From contig CAYYMM010000008.1 of NCBI GenBank assembly GCA_964472395.1, positions 1-64,000 of the forward strand: DNA of 64,000 nt, in the 5' to 3' direction. This document shows positions 46,748 to 54,764 of this stretch, piece after piece. Source of the DNA: CALFER01 sp964472395 (lineage in GTDB: Bacteria; CSSED10-310; CALFER01). The notes under the pieces were generated by a model. It was not told the DNA's origin. It saw nothing but the letters and a program-made list of their open reading frames with translations, and did not search any database. How positions within the stretch are numbered: position 1 is the stretch's first letter; every line of letters starts with the position of its first letter. The translations under genes and the position numbers were made by a program.

Positions 46748-47968
46748 ATGGCGTACGGAGTCTTTAAAACCTATCTGGAAAACGAGCTGAAGGGGATACA
46801 GGAAGCGGGATTGTACAAACACGAACGGATGATCGCGTCGCCTCAGCGGACGGGTATCGAGGTCGAGTTTCCGCCGGGGGCGCCTGCGCGCATGTCGGTG
46901 AACTTCTGTGCCAATAATTATCTGGGTCTTTCGAGTCATCCACGGGTGATCGAGGCCGCCCACCGCGCGCTCGATTCCAGAGGCTACGGCATGTCGTCGG
47001 TCCGGTTCATCTGCGGCACGCAGGATCTCCATCGAAAATTGGAACTCCGGCTGGCGGGGTTTCTGCACATGGATGACGCGATTCTGTATTCGTCATGCTT
47101 CGACGCAAACGGCGGCATCTTCGAAGCGCTCCTGTCGGATCGCGATGCCATTATATCGGATCGGCTGAATCACGCGTCGATCATCGATGGCATCCGTCTG
47201 TGCAAGGCGAAACGGTATCTGTACGAACATGGAGATCTGGACAACCTGGAGTATGAACTCAAGGAAGCCCAGGCCTGCCGCTATCGATTGATCGTGACCG
47301 ACGGAGTTTTCTCGATGGATGGCGACATGGCGAAACTCGACCGGATCGCCGATCTCGCGGACCAGTATGACGCGCTTCTGATGGTGGATGATTCCCATGC
47401 CACCGGGTTTATCGGAAAAACTGGCCGTGGAACGCCCGAGGAATTCGGAGTGATGGATCGGGTCGACATTATCAATGGCACATTCGGCAAAGCACTTGGA
47501 GGAGCGGCAGGAGGTTTCACCGCCGCGCGTCAGGCGATCGTGGATAAACTCAGACAGCACAGCCGCCCCTATCTGTTCTCAAATTCCCTCTCCCCCGTCA
47601 TCGCCGGGGCGACCATCGAGGTGTTGAATCTTCTGACCCAGTCGACCGCGCTGCGCGATCGACTCGAGGTCAATGCCAGCCGGTTCAGGACCGGCATCGA
47701 GGCAGCTGGATTTCGAACCGTGCCGGGACGGCATCCGATCATACCCATCCTTTTCGGCCATTTGCCCAACGATGCCGCTCTGTCGCAGGACTTCGCAGCG
47801 GCATTATTCGAAGAAGGCGTGTATGTGATCGGTTTCTATTACCCCGTGGTGCCGAGGGGAAAATCGAGAATTCGCGTTCAGATCAGCGCGTCGCACACAT
47901 TTGAGCAGATCGATTTTGCGATCGAGAAGTTCACCCGGGTCGGCCGTCGTCTGGGGGCGATTCATTAG
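46748..47968 (+). CDS. kbl: Alpha-oxoamine synthase, glycine C-acetyltransferase (2-amino-3-ketobutyrate CoA ligase) type
   Basis: A 406-residue PLP enzyme. CANNYLGLSSHP, GYGMSSVRFICGTQDLH, YSSCFDANGGIFEALL, DRLNHASIIDGIRLC, DDSHATGF and the PLP Lys in TFGKALGGAAGG follow E. coli Kbl almost block for block. Kbl joins glycine and acetyl-CoA to 2-amino-3-ketobutyrate, or runs in reverse in threonine breakdown. No threonine dehydrogenase gene lies beside it. Instead it heads a run with AcpS, an acyl-CoA synthetase, ACP and a second paralog. GGAGGTG precedes the ATG at 46748. The next gene starts 17 bases after its stop. Confidence 0.88.
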   Translation: MAYGVFKTYLENELKGIQEAGLYKHERMIASPQRTGIEVEFPPGAPARMSVNFCANNYLGLSSHPRVIEAAHRALDSRGYGMSSVRFICGTQDLHRKLELRLAGFLHMDDAILYSSCFDANGGIFEALLSDRDAIISDRLNHASIIDGIRLCKAKRYLYEHGDLDNLEYELKEAQACRYRLIVTDGVFSMDGDMAKLDRIADLADQYDALLMVDDSHATGFIGKTGRGTPEEFGVMDRVDIINGTFGKALGGAAGGFTAARQAIVDKLRQHSRPYLFSNSLSPVIAGATIEVLNLLTQSTALRDRLEVNASRFRTGIEAAGFRTVPGRHPIIPILFGHLPNDAALSQDFAAALFEEGVYVIGFYYPVVPRGKSRIRVQISASHTFEQIDFAIEKFTRVGRRLGAIH

Positions 47969-47984
47969 CTTTCGTTCGGGAGGA

Positions 47985-48377
47985 ATGGAGTTGATTTTGG
48001 GTCTGGGAACTGACATGATTGATGTGGCAAGGGTTAACAGACTGATTTCAAAGGGATCATCCTATATCGAGAGCGTGTTCACTGAAGGCGAAATGGTGTA
48101 TTGTGATTCGAAGCGTTATCGCGCGCAGCATTATGCTGCCCGATTCGCCGCAAAGGAAGCGTTTCTGAAAGCGCTTGGAACGGGTTGGCGAGACGGAATC
48201 ACATTCCGCGACATCGAACTCGTTCACGACAATCTCGGAAAACCTTCTCTCGCCATCTCCGGTAAAGCATCTGAAATCTGCCGGGATCGTTTCCCGAGGG
48301 GATATCGAACTCATGTATCCGTAGCACATCTGAAGGACTATGCAATCGCAACCGTCATCATCGAAGAAGAGGAGTAA
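47985..48377 (+). CDS. acpS: Holo-[acyl-carrier-protein] synthase
   Basis: A 130-residue phosphopantetheinyl transferase of AcpS size. LGTDMIDVARV holds the Mg-binding Asp and FAAKEAFLKALGTG is the second catalytic block. The C-terminal THVSVAHLKDYAIATVII matches the family end. It moves 4'-phosphopantetheine from CoA to a Ser of an ACP. In this cluster the likely substrate is the ACP at 50142. GGGAGG precedes the ATG at 47985. The synthetase gene starts five bases after its stop. Confidence 0.92.
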   Translation: MELILGLGTDMIDVARVNRLISKGSSYIESVFTEGEMVYCDSKRYRAQHYAARFAAKEAFLKALGTGWRDGITFRDIELVHDNLGKPSLAISGKASEICRDRFPRGYRTHVSVAHLKDYAIATVIIEEEE

Positions 48378-48381
48378 CAAC

Positions 48382-50088
48382 ATGGCCTATTTCGGCAACT
48401 ACGACGATCACATTAAAAATTTCTCCTGGTCCATCGCGGAAAAGGAATTGGAGTATCAGGAAGGAAAACCCTTCAATATCGGTTGGCATTGCTCGGACAG
48501 AATCTGCGCTCAGGGCAAAGGCGGGAAAACCGCCCTGATCTGGGAAGGACTCGGCGGCCACGAAAAACGCTATACCTACAACGATTTGCGCATCCGGAGC
48601 AACGTCGTGGGCACATTCCTGCGCTCGCTCGGAATCGCCCCGGAAGACCGGGTGTGTCTGTTCATGGATAAAATACCCGAACTCTATATCGGCTGCGTCG
48701 GAATCCTGAAAACCGGAGCGATCGCCCAGCCTCTGTTCTCGGCATTCGGCGACGAATCACTCTTCGTACGGCTCGAAAACGCCGGCACCTCGGCGATCAT
48801 CACCCAGCGCAAGCATGTTTCGAAAGTGCGCAAAATCATCGACCGGCTCCCGAATCTGAAACATATCATCATTGTCGATTATGACGGAAAGAAACCTCTC
48901 CAGGAGCGCGAAGTCGCGTTCGATATGGATCAGTCCCCGGCCATCGAATCGTTTGATGCGCATCCAACTACACGTGAATCGCCTTCGGTGCTGCACTACA
49001 CGTCCGGAACGACCGGTCTCCCGAAAGGTGTCAAACACGTCCATTACTCGCTGATATCCCAATTCCTCACTACCAAGTGGGTGCTCGACATCCATGACGA
49101 CGATATCTACTGGTGCACGGCGGATCCCGGCTGGGTCACGGGAACCTCATACGGGATCATCGGCCCATTCAGTATGGGCGCAACGCAGTGTGTCATGGAC
49201 GTAGGATTCTCAGCGGAAGCCTGGTACCGATTCATCGAGAAACAACGGATCACCGTGTGGTACTCGGCTCCGACCGCGATTCGATCGCTGATGAAGGCCG
49301 GCGACGAGATCGTAAAGAAATTCGACCTGAGTTGCCTACGGCATCTGGCGAGCGTGGGCGAACCCCTCAACCCGGAAGCGGTGATCTGGTCTGAAAAAGT
49401 GTTCGGAAAAATGTTCCATGACACGTACTGGCAGACTGAAACCGGCAGTATCATGATCTCGAATTATCCCGGCATGAAAATCAAACCGGGATCCATGGGC
49501 AAACCGTTCCCCGGCATCACCGCCACGATTCTCGACACGCGTTCCTACGAACCGATTCCGGAACCGGGACGCATCGGACTGATCGGCTTGAAACCGGGAT
49601 GGCCGTCGATGATGCGCACGTATTGGAAGAACGAGGCGACATATCAGGGGAAATTCAAGAACGGATGGTATCTGCCCGGTGACCGAGCGAGAATCGATGG
49701 GGATGGATACTTCTGGTTTGTCGGCCGGGATGACGATGTGATCAACACCGGAGGCCATCTCGTCAGCCCGTTCGAAGTCGAATCTGCGTTGCTCGAACAC
49801 CAATCTGTAGCGGAAAGCGCCGTGGTGAGCAAACCTGACGAGGTGAACATGGAGGTGGTCAAGGCATTCGTGGCACTGAAACCCGGATTCACCGCCGACC
49901 AGGATCTGGAACTCGATATCATGAACTTCATCCGGAAAAAACTGTCACCCCTGGCAATGCCTCAGGAAATCGAGTTCGTTTCGGGATTGCCCAAGACCCG
50001 TAGCGGCAAGATCATGCGCCGCATTCTTCACGCGAAGGAATGGGGAGAGGAAGTCGGGGATACCTCCACACTGGAAAACGATGAATAA
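48382..50088 (+). CDS. Acyl-CoA (acetyl-CoA-like) synthetase
   Basis: A 568-residue ANL-superfamily adenylating enzyme. The P-loop is LHYTSGTTGLPKG, ADPGWVTGTSYGIIGP is the AcsA-like substrate region, and DTYWQTETGS keeps the Trp that limits acetyl-CoA synthetase to acetate or propionate. The hinge is near GDRARIDGDGYFWFVGRDDD and the catalytic Lys lies in KTRSGKIMRR. It activates a short carboxylic acid as acyl-AMP and then as a thioester of CoA, or possibly of the adjacent ACP. GAGGAG spans the acpS stop, so it is probably coupled to acpS. Confidence 0.88.
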   Translation: MAYFGNYDDHIKNFSWSIAEKELEYQEGKPFNIGWHCSDRICAQGKGGKTALIWEGLGGHEKRYTYNDLRIRSNVVGTFLRSLGIAPEDRVCLFMDKIPELYIGCVGILKTGAIAQPLFSAFGDESLFVRLENAGTSAIITQRKHVSKVRKIIDRLPNLKHIIIVDYDGKKPLQEREVAFDMDQSPAIESFDAHPTTRESPSVLHYTSGTTGLPKGVKHVHYSLISQFLTTKWVLDIHDDDIYWCTADPGWVTGTSYGIIGPFSMGATQCVMDVGFSAEAWYRFIEKQRITVWYSAPTAIRSLMKAGDEIVKKFDLSCLRHLASVGEPLNPEAVIWSEKVFGKMFHDTYWQTETGSIMISNYPGMKIKPGSMGKPFPGITATILDTRSYEPIPEPGRIGLIGLKPGWPSMMRTYWKNEATYQGKFKNGWYLPGDRARIDGDGYFWFVGRDDDVINTGGHLVSPFEVESALLEHQSVAESAVVSKPDEVNMEVVKAFVALKPGFTADQDLELDIMNFIRKKLSPLAMPQEIEFVSGLPKTRSGKIMRRILHAKEWGEEVGDTSTLENDE

Positions 50089-50141
50089 GTCATTCGACTT
50101 ATATTGAACACAATCAATGTCATTTTAGAAGGAGAACGGCT

Positions 50142-50390
50142 ATGCAGGATCAGGAAATTAAAGATATCGTGTTGAAGTATGTCATCAACGAATATGTTGA
50201 GGATGATGATCAGGAAGTGACGTATGACACCCCGTTGATTTCGGGAGGCATCGTCGATTCGTTTTCCATGGTTTCCCTCAAGCGTTTCCTCGAGAACAAG
50301 TATAAGATTTCGATTCCGGACGAGAAAGCTTCGCCGGAGGCATTCGATTCGGTGACCAAGATTGTCAAGCTGGTGAAGGAATTCATCTAG
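50142..50390 (+). CDS. Acyl carrier protein
   Basis: An 82-residue acidic helical protein with the phosphopantetheine site GGIVDS(40)FSMVSLK. The usual DSL reads DSF, as in carriers outside fatty acid synthesis. ENKYKISIPDEKASPEAFDSV is the helix III region. GAAGGAGA precedes the ATG. Lying between the acyl-CoA synthetase and the second oxoamine synthase, it is likely a dedicated carrier that presents an acyl group to that enzyme, as in bacterial sphingolipid clusters. Confidence 0.9.
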   Translation: MQDQEIKDIVLKYVINEYVEDDDQEVTYDTPLISGGIVDSFSMVSLKRFLENKYKISIPDEKASPEAFDSVTKIVKLVKEFI

Positions 50391-50446
50391 TGTGATTCGG
50401 TCGGCGTGCAGGCCGTCGGGTTGTGCATGCTCACAGGAGGTTCCGT

Positions 50447-51694
50447 ATGGGTTACAGTGATACGATTCGGAGTTTGTATCAGGCTCAGATCCAGGAGATT
50501 CGGGAAGCCGGTTTGCTGAAACAGGAGCGTTTCATTCATTCGCCTCAGGCGGCGGACATCGAGGTCGAATTTCCAAGCGGAGCCAGCGTCAAGAAGGCGA
50601 TCAACATGTGCGCCAACAATTATCTCGGATTGTCCAGCCATCCTGCTGTCGTGAAGGCGGCGCATGAGGGATTGGATAGCCGGGGCTACGGGATGTCGTC
50701 CGTGCGGTTCATCTGTGGAACGCAGGACATCCACCGGGAACTCGAACGGAAAATGACCGAGTTTCTCGGGACGGAAGACACCATCCTTTTTCCATCCTGC
50801 ATGGATGCGAATTGTGGGGTTTTCGAAGCCGTTCTGACCAATCAGGATGTCATGATATCGGATCGCCTGGTCCATGCATCGATCATCGATGGGATACGGT
50901 TATGCAGCGCCATTCACGACACCTTCAAGCATTCCAACATGGAACATCTGGAGGAGAAGCTGCAGCTGCATGCCGACAAGCGACTGAAGGTGGTCATAAC
51001 GGATGGCGTGTTTTCGATGGACGGTGATACGGCGCTGCTCGATCAGATGGCCGATCTGTGTGACAGATATGATGCCATGCTGTTCATCGATGAATCCCAC
51101 TCATCGGGATTTATCGGGAAGACTGGTCGCGGCACGCACGAGAAGTACGGGATAATGGGCCGTGTGGACATCATCACAACGACGTTCGGCAAAGCCCTTG
51201 GAGGCGCTTCCGGCGGGTGCGTGTCGGGGCGTCGCGAGATTGTCGAGATGTGCCGGCAGAAAGCACGCCCCTATCTGTTTTCCAATACCATTGCTCCGGT
51301 CGTCGTATCGGGTGTTCTGAAGGTTCTCGAGATTCTCTCGGCAAGCACCGAACGGCGCGATAAACTGGAAAACAACACGGCTTACTGGCGTAAAGGGCTG
51401 ACGGAAGCTGGTTTCGTTCTGAAAGACGGCGACACGCCGATCGTACCGGTCATGCTGTTCAACGCCAAGCTCGCCCAGGATTTCTCCCGCGATCTCTTCG
51501 ATCTCGGCATCTACGCCGTCGGTTTCTTCTTCCCGGTCGTCCCGAAGGGTCAGGCTCGGATACGGACGCAGATATCTGCCGGACACGACATTCATCACCT
51601 CGACAAGGCCCTGGATGCATTCATCAAGGTCGGCAGGAAATACGAGATTCTCGGGAAAACGAAGAACGAGATCATCGAGCGATACGGATCATAA
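50447..51694 (+). CDS. Second alpha-oxoamine synthase (Kbl/serine-palmitoyltransferase family), divergent paralog
   Basis: A 415-residue PLP enzyme clearly homologous to the gene at 46748 (CANNYLGLSSHP, GYGMSSVRFICGTQDIH, TFGKALGGASGG). It differs at active-site blocks: FPSCMDANCGVFE for YSSCFDANGGIFE, DRLVHAS for DRLNHAS, and DESHSSGF for DDSHATGF. Its position right after the ACP gene suggests that the acyl donor is acyl-ACP. The product would be an alpha-aminoketone. AGGAGG precedes the ATG at 50447. A GTG at 50423 is less likely. Confidence 0.87.
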   Translation: MGYSDTIRSLYQAQIQEIREAGLLKQERFIHSPQAADIEVEFPSGASVKKAINMCANNYLGLSSHPAVVKAAHEGLDSRGYGMSSVRFICGTQDIHRELERKMTEFLGTEDTILFPSCMDANCGVFEAVLTNQDVMISDRLVHASIIDGIRLCSAIHDTFKHSNMEHLEEKLQLHADKRLKVVITDGVFSMDGDTALLDQMADLCDRYDAMLFIDESHSSGFIGKTGRGTHEKYGIMGRVDIITTTFGKALGGASGGCVSGRREIVEMCRQKARPYLFSNTIAPVVVSGVLKVLEILSASTERRDKLENNTAYWRKGLTEAGFVLKDGDTPIVPVMLFNAKLAQDFSRDLFDLGIYAVGFFFPVVPKGQARIRTQISAGHDIHHLDKALDAFIKVGRKYEILGKTKNEIIERYGS

Positions 51695-51722
51695 TCCGAA
51701 CGGAGAATGGCATTAGCCTTCG

Positions 51723-53282
51723 ATGGTACACTCATCGAACAGTGCAACACCCTGGCTCATGGCCGGGGTGTTGTGTTTTCTGGTCATTCTGTTCGTGATC
51801 GGTCTTTGGCAGATGCCCGGGTTCATCAATGACGAGGCGGTCGAAATTTTACAGGCGCGAGATCTCCCGTTCGATCGCTACTACCTGTTCGCTCCACCGT
51901 ATCGGGATGGGTTCGTGGATGTCGTCGAGAGCACCGGCCTGTATCTCGTGCATTTTTCGGAGCAGTTGCTGGGAGAAGGATTGTTCGCGATCCGGTTTCC
52001 GTATCTTCTGTCATTTTGCATCGGAGTCGTGATTTTCAGCCGGCTCGCCGGCGATCTTGGAGGGCGAGCCGCCGCCAACGCCGCATTGGTCCTGGCCGCA
52101 GGATCGTCCTATCTGTTGTTCTACAATCGTGTTTCGACTCGCAATGGGTTCTCGTTCATGTGGATCGCTCTGCTGATGACCATTATCGTACGGATTGTCG
52201 ACAGAAGGCGGGATATCTGGTTACTCGTGGCGCTTCCCGTGATCGGAGCGATTTCGATATCGAGTTACAGTGCGTTCAAGCTGATCGTGCCTGCTCTGTA
52301 CTGCGTGATTCTGTATGACGCGTTTTTACGTCCACCTCGACTCAGACAAGCGTTATTCGTCCTCACGAGCATCGCCGCACTGGTCCTTATTCTCCTGTTT
52401 CTCGTTTTCATCAGCAACACACCTCTGAAAGAACTCATCGGCAGGGGCAGTTATGTTTTACGTTTTGGAGAGAACCCCGGGCAGACGATCATCCGCCATT
52501 TCATCCTAGCAGTTGCACTGCCGGTTTATCTGGGTACAGGGAAGGAATTCATCATCGATATCACGCATGCCGTGTTCAATCGGCATGCGATGTCGTGGGT
52601 TCTGGTTCCGCTGTTGCTGGTGAGTCTGGCGTCGATCCTGCGCAAAGGCGCTGCGTCGGCACGATCGGAACGGATACTGGTGCTCGCATGGCTTGTATCG
52701 ACCGCTCTGCTGTCACTCGGTGGCCCTTCACTGAAACATCTCCATGCTGTTTTCCCCCTTCTGCTGCTGATGCCCGTGCTCGGAGTCGCGCGTCTTTACG
52801 AGAAACTCCGGGCCCGGTCTGCGCGTCAGGCGCTGATGGTGACCGCTCTGATCTGCCTTTTTTCAGTCGGCCTGGAAATGCATCACCTCCTCAGAGTCAT
52901 TCCCTCAAGCCCGGTATTGGATCTCGAAGTACGCGAACCGAGGCGGAGAGCGGAGGTTGTGCGCCATTTAGCACGCGAGGGATCGCTGATTTATGCTGAA
53001 GATTTCGCGAAAGATACCATGCGTTTGCTCACGCGAGACATCGAGGGCATCGCGTATCTGCCGTATCATCGCGGAATCACGGCTGAATTCCTGCTTCGAT
53101 TTCTCTCCGGCGATCCGATCCGGGTGCTCAGTTTCGATCGCAGTCCATTCAAGGCGTTTGTGGATTATCCAGAGCTGGCGGAGTGTTTTGATACGAAAGT
53201 GGAGCAGCGCAGTGGCCTGGATTGCGTTGTTTACACCCGCCGTCCGGATTGTGCCCTCGATTGGAGATGGTTGCTGTTTTGA
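51723..53282 (+). CDS. GT39/ArnT-like multispanning glycosyltransferase
   Basis: A 519-residue membrane protein with around twelve hydrophobic segments. Soon after the first helix comes FINDEAVEILQARDL, with the Asp-Glu pair of GT-C transferases (PMT/ArnT type). Then comes STGLYLVHFSEQLLGEGLFAIRFPYLLSF, typical of the dolichyl-phosphate-mannose/ArnT family. It would transfer a sugar from a lipid carrier to a lipid or protein outside the inner membrane. It begins 28 bases after the second oxoamine synthase, so it may decorate the lipid made by the cluster. The start context is weak. Confidence 0.78.
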   Translation: MVHSSNSATPWLMAGVLCFLVILFVIGLWQMPGFINDEAVEILQARDLPFDRYYLFAPPYRDGFVDVVESTGLYLVHFSEQLLGEGLFAIRFPYLLSFCIGVVIFSRLAGDLGGRAAANAALVLAAGSSYLLFYNRVSTRNGFSFMWIALLMTIIVRIVDRRRDIWLLVALPVIGAISISSYSAFKLIVPALYCVILYDAFLRPPRLRQALFVLTSIAALVLILLFLVFISNTPLKELIGRGSYVLRFGENPGQTIIRHFILAVALPVYLGTGKEFIIDITHAVFNRHAMSWVLVPLLLVSLASILRKGAASARSERILVLAWLVSTALLSLGGPSLKHLHAVFPLLLLMPVLGVARLYEKLRARSARQALMVTALICLFSVGLEMHHLLRVIPSSPVLDLEVREPRRRAEVVRHLAREGSLIYAEDFAKDTMRLLTRDIEGIAYLPYHRGITAEFLLRFLSGDPIRVLSFDRSPFKAFVDYPELAECFDTKVEQRSGLDCVVYTRRPDCALDWRWLLF

Positions 53283-53372
53283 ATCGCTCTGTGCGCGTGA
53301 AATTGACCTTCAAATCTGCATCTGCTAGTTTAGCCCAAACCGGTGACTCGACCATCAGGAGATGACCGACAC

Positions 53373-54152
53373 ATGAAATTTTCAAAACCTCGCGTGATCG
53401 CAATCACGAACCAAAAAGGCGGCGCGGCCAAAACGACCACTTCGGTGAATCTGTCGGCAGCGATCGCTATGAAAAACCGCCGCGTCCTCATCATCGATCT
53501 CGACCCCCAGGCCAACGCCACGATTGGTCTTGGGTTGAGCGCCACGGATCTGGATTCATCGATCTACCATGTTCTGATCAACCCCGATCTGCCGTTGCGG
53601 GACATCATCAAGCAGACGATGATCGAAAATCTCTTCATCGCCCCGGCGACGATTCATCTGTCGGGCGCGGAGGTCGAGCTGGTCAATACGATCGGCCGTG
53701 AGATCGTTCTGCGTGAAAAACTCTCGCAGGTGCTCAACGATTTCGACTATGTGCTGCTCGACTGCCCCCCCTCACTCGGACTTCTGACGCTCAATGCCCT
53801 GACCACCGCCAAGGAAATCATCATTCCGGTGCAGACGCATTTCTACGCACTGGAGGGGATGAGTCAGCTCATGAACACGATTGAACTCGTGAGGAGGCGT
53901 CTGAATCACAAACTGATCATCACCGGCATTCTCCCAACCATCTATCAGGCCGGCACCAAACTCTCGGACAAGGTTCTCCAGGAACTCAAGAAATTCTTCG
54001 GGAAACAGGTGTTCGACACGACGATCCGCATGAACATCAAACTCGCGGAAGCACCCAGTCACGGGCTGCCGATCATCTTGTATGATCCGGAATCGAACGG
54101 TGCGGATGATTACAACAGCCTGGCCAGTGAGGTATTGTCCGATGAAATCTGA
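53373..54152 (+). CDS. ParA/Soj-family partition ATPase
   Basis: A 259-residue deviant-Walker ATPase. NQKGGAAKTTTSVNLSAA is the Walker A' motif with the signature Lys. DLDPQANATIGLG is A'', and YVLLDCPPSLGLLTLNAL is Walker B. Such proteins position chromosomes, plasmids or large protein complexes by dimer cycling on DNA. AGGAG precedes the ATG at 53373. Its 3' end overlaps the next gene by 11 bases. No parB gene follows; the partner is a TPR protein with a ParB-like N-terminus. Confidence 0.92.
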   Translation: MKFSKPRVIAITNQKGGAAKTTTSVNLSAAIAMKNRRVLIIDLDPQANATIGLGLSATDLDSSIYHVLINPDLPLRDIIKQTMIENLFIAPATIHLSGAEVELVNTIGREIVLREKLSQVLNDFDYVLLDCPPSLGLLTLNALTTAKEIIIPVQTHFYALEGMSQLMNTIELVRRRLNHKLIITGILPTIYQAGTKLSDKVLQELKKFFGKQVFDTTIRMNIKLAEAPSHGLPIILYDPESNGADDYNSLASEVLSDEI

Positions 54153-54762
54153 TGAAAATGTTCTGGGTAAGGGCATCGAGGCCATTTTTCAGCGCACGGC
54201 GCATCTGCGTCAGGGAGGCGAGAAGACTCTGGAGCTTCCGAACGGGATGATCCGTCGGGAGGGGAACGAGTTGATCATCCGGTTGACGCTCGGGGACGAT
54301 GAAGACATCCGCGGTGCCGTGGATGAGCTGCATCAGGCGGCACAGGCCGGTGTCTTGGATTCGCTGATGGATCTGTCGAAGATGAAGGAACACCTCAAAG
54401 AACATCTCGAAATGGGTTTCTCCTCCGCTCAGGCAGGCGATTTCGAAGCCGCCGAACAGGAATACAAGACCGCACTCAGAACGCTCGAAAGCCCCGAAAT
54501 ACTGTATAATCTGGGGTTCATCTGCGAGGAACTCAAGAAACCCGATGCCGCCATCAAGTACTATACCAAGGCACTGAAACTCGCACCTGACGACGTCCCG
54601 ACCTTGAACAACCTCGGTAGCCTGTACTACAAAAAAGGTGACTTCAGCAAGGCAATGGATCTGTACAACCTGGCGATGAAGGTCAATCCGGCACTCAGTG
54701 GCAAAGGCAAGTCAGGGGAGCTGTTCGGTCCCCGATTCGGCCTTAAGAAGATCTCAGACTGA
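54142..54762 (+). CDS. TPR protein with ParB-like N-terminal peptide, ParA partner
   Basis: A 206-residue protein. It begins MKSDENVLGKGIEAIFQ, closely like the ParB N-terminal LGKGLxALI peptide that activates ParA ATPase, but there is no ParB nuclease-fold or HTH domain. A short beta-rich segment (ELPNGMIRREGNELIIRLTL) follows, then from about residue 85 three TPR units (FSSAQAGDFEAAEQEYKTAL, EILYNLGFICEELKKPDAAI, LNNLGSLYYKKGDFSKA). It overlaps parA by 11 bases in another frame, so the two are coupled. It is probably an adaptor that links ParA dynamics to an unknown cargo. Confidence 0.83.
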   Translation: MKSDENVLGKGIEAIFQRTAHLRQGGEKTLELPNGMIRREGNELIIRLTLGDDEDIRGAVDELHQAAQAGVLDSLMDLSKMKEHLKEHLEMGFSSAQAGDFEAAEQEYKTALRTLESPEILYNLGFICEELKKPDAAIKYYTKALKLAPDDVPTLNNLGSLYYKKGDFSKAMDLYNLAMKVNPALSGKGKSGELFGPRFGLKKISD

Positions 54763-54764
54763 GA

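Noticed and set aside
46748..51694. Plain assignment as a sphingolipid (ceramide) cluster
   Set aside because: No ceramide synthase or ketosphinganine reductase is present, the first synthase is very close to Kbl, and the acyl-CoA synthetase keeps the short-chain Trp; the product is left open.
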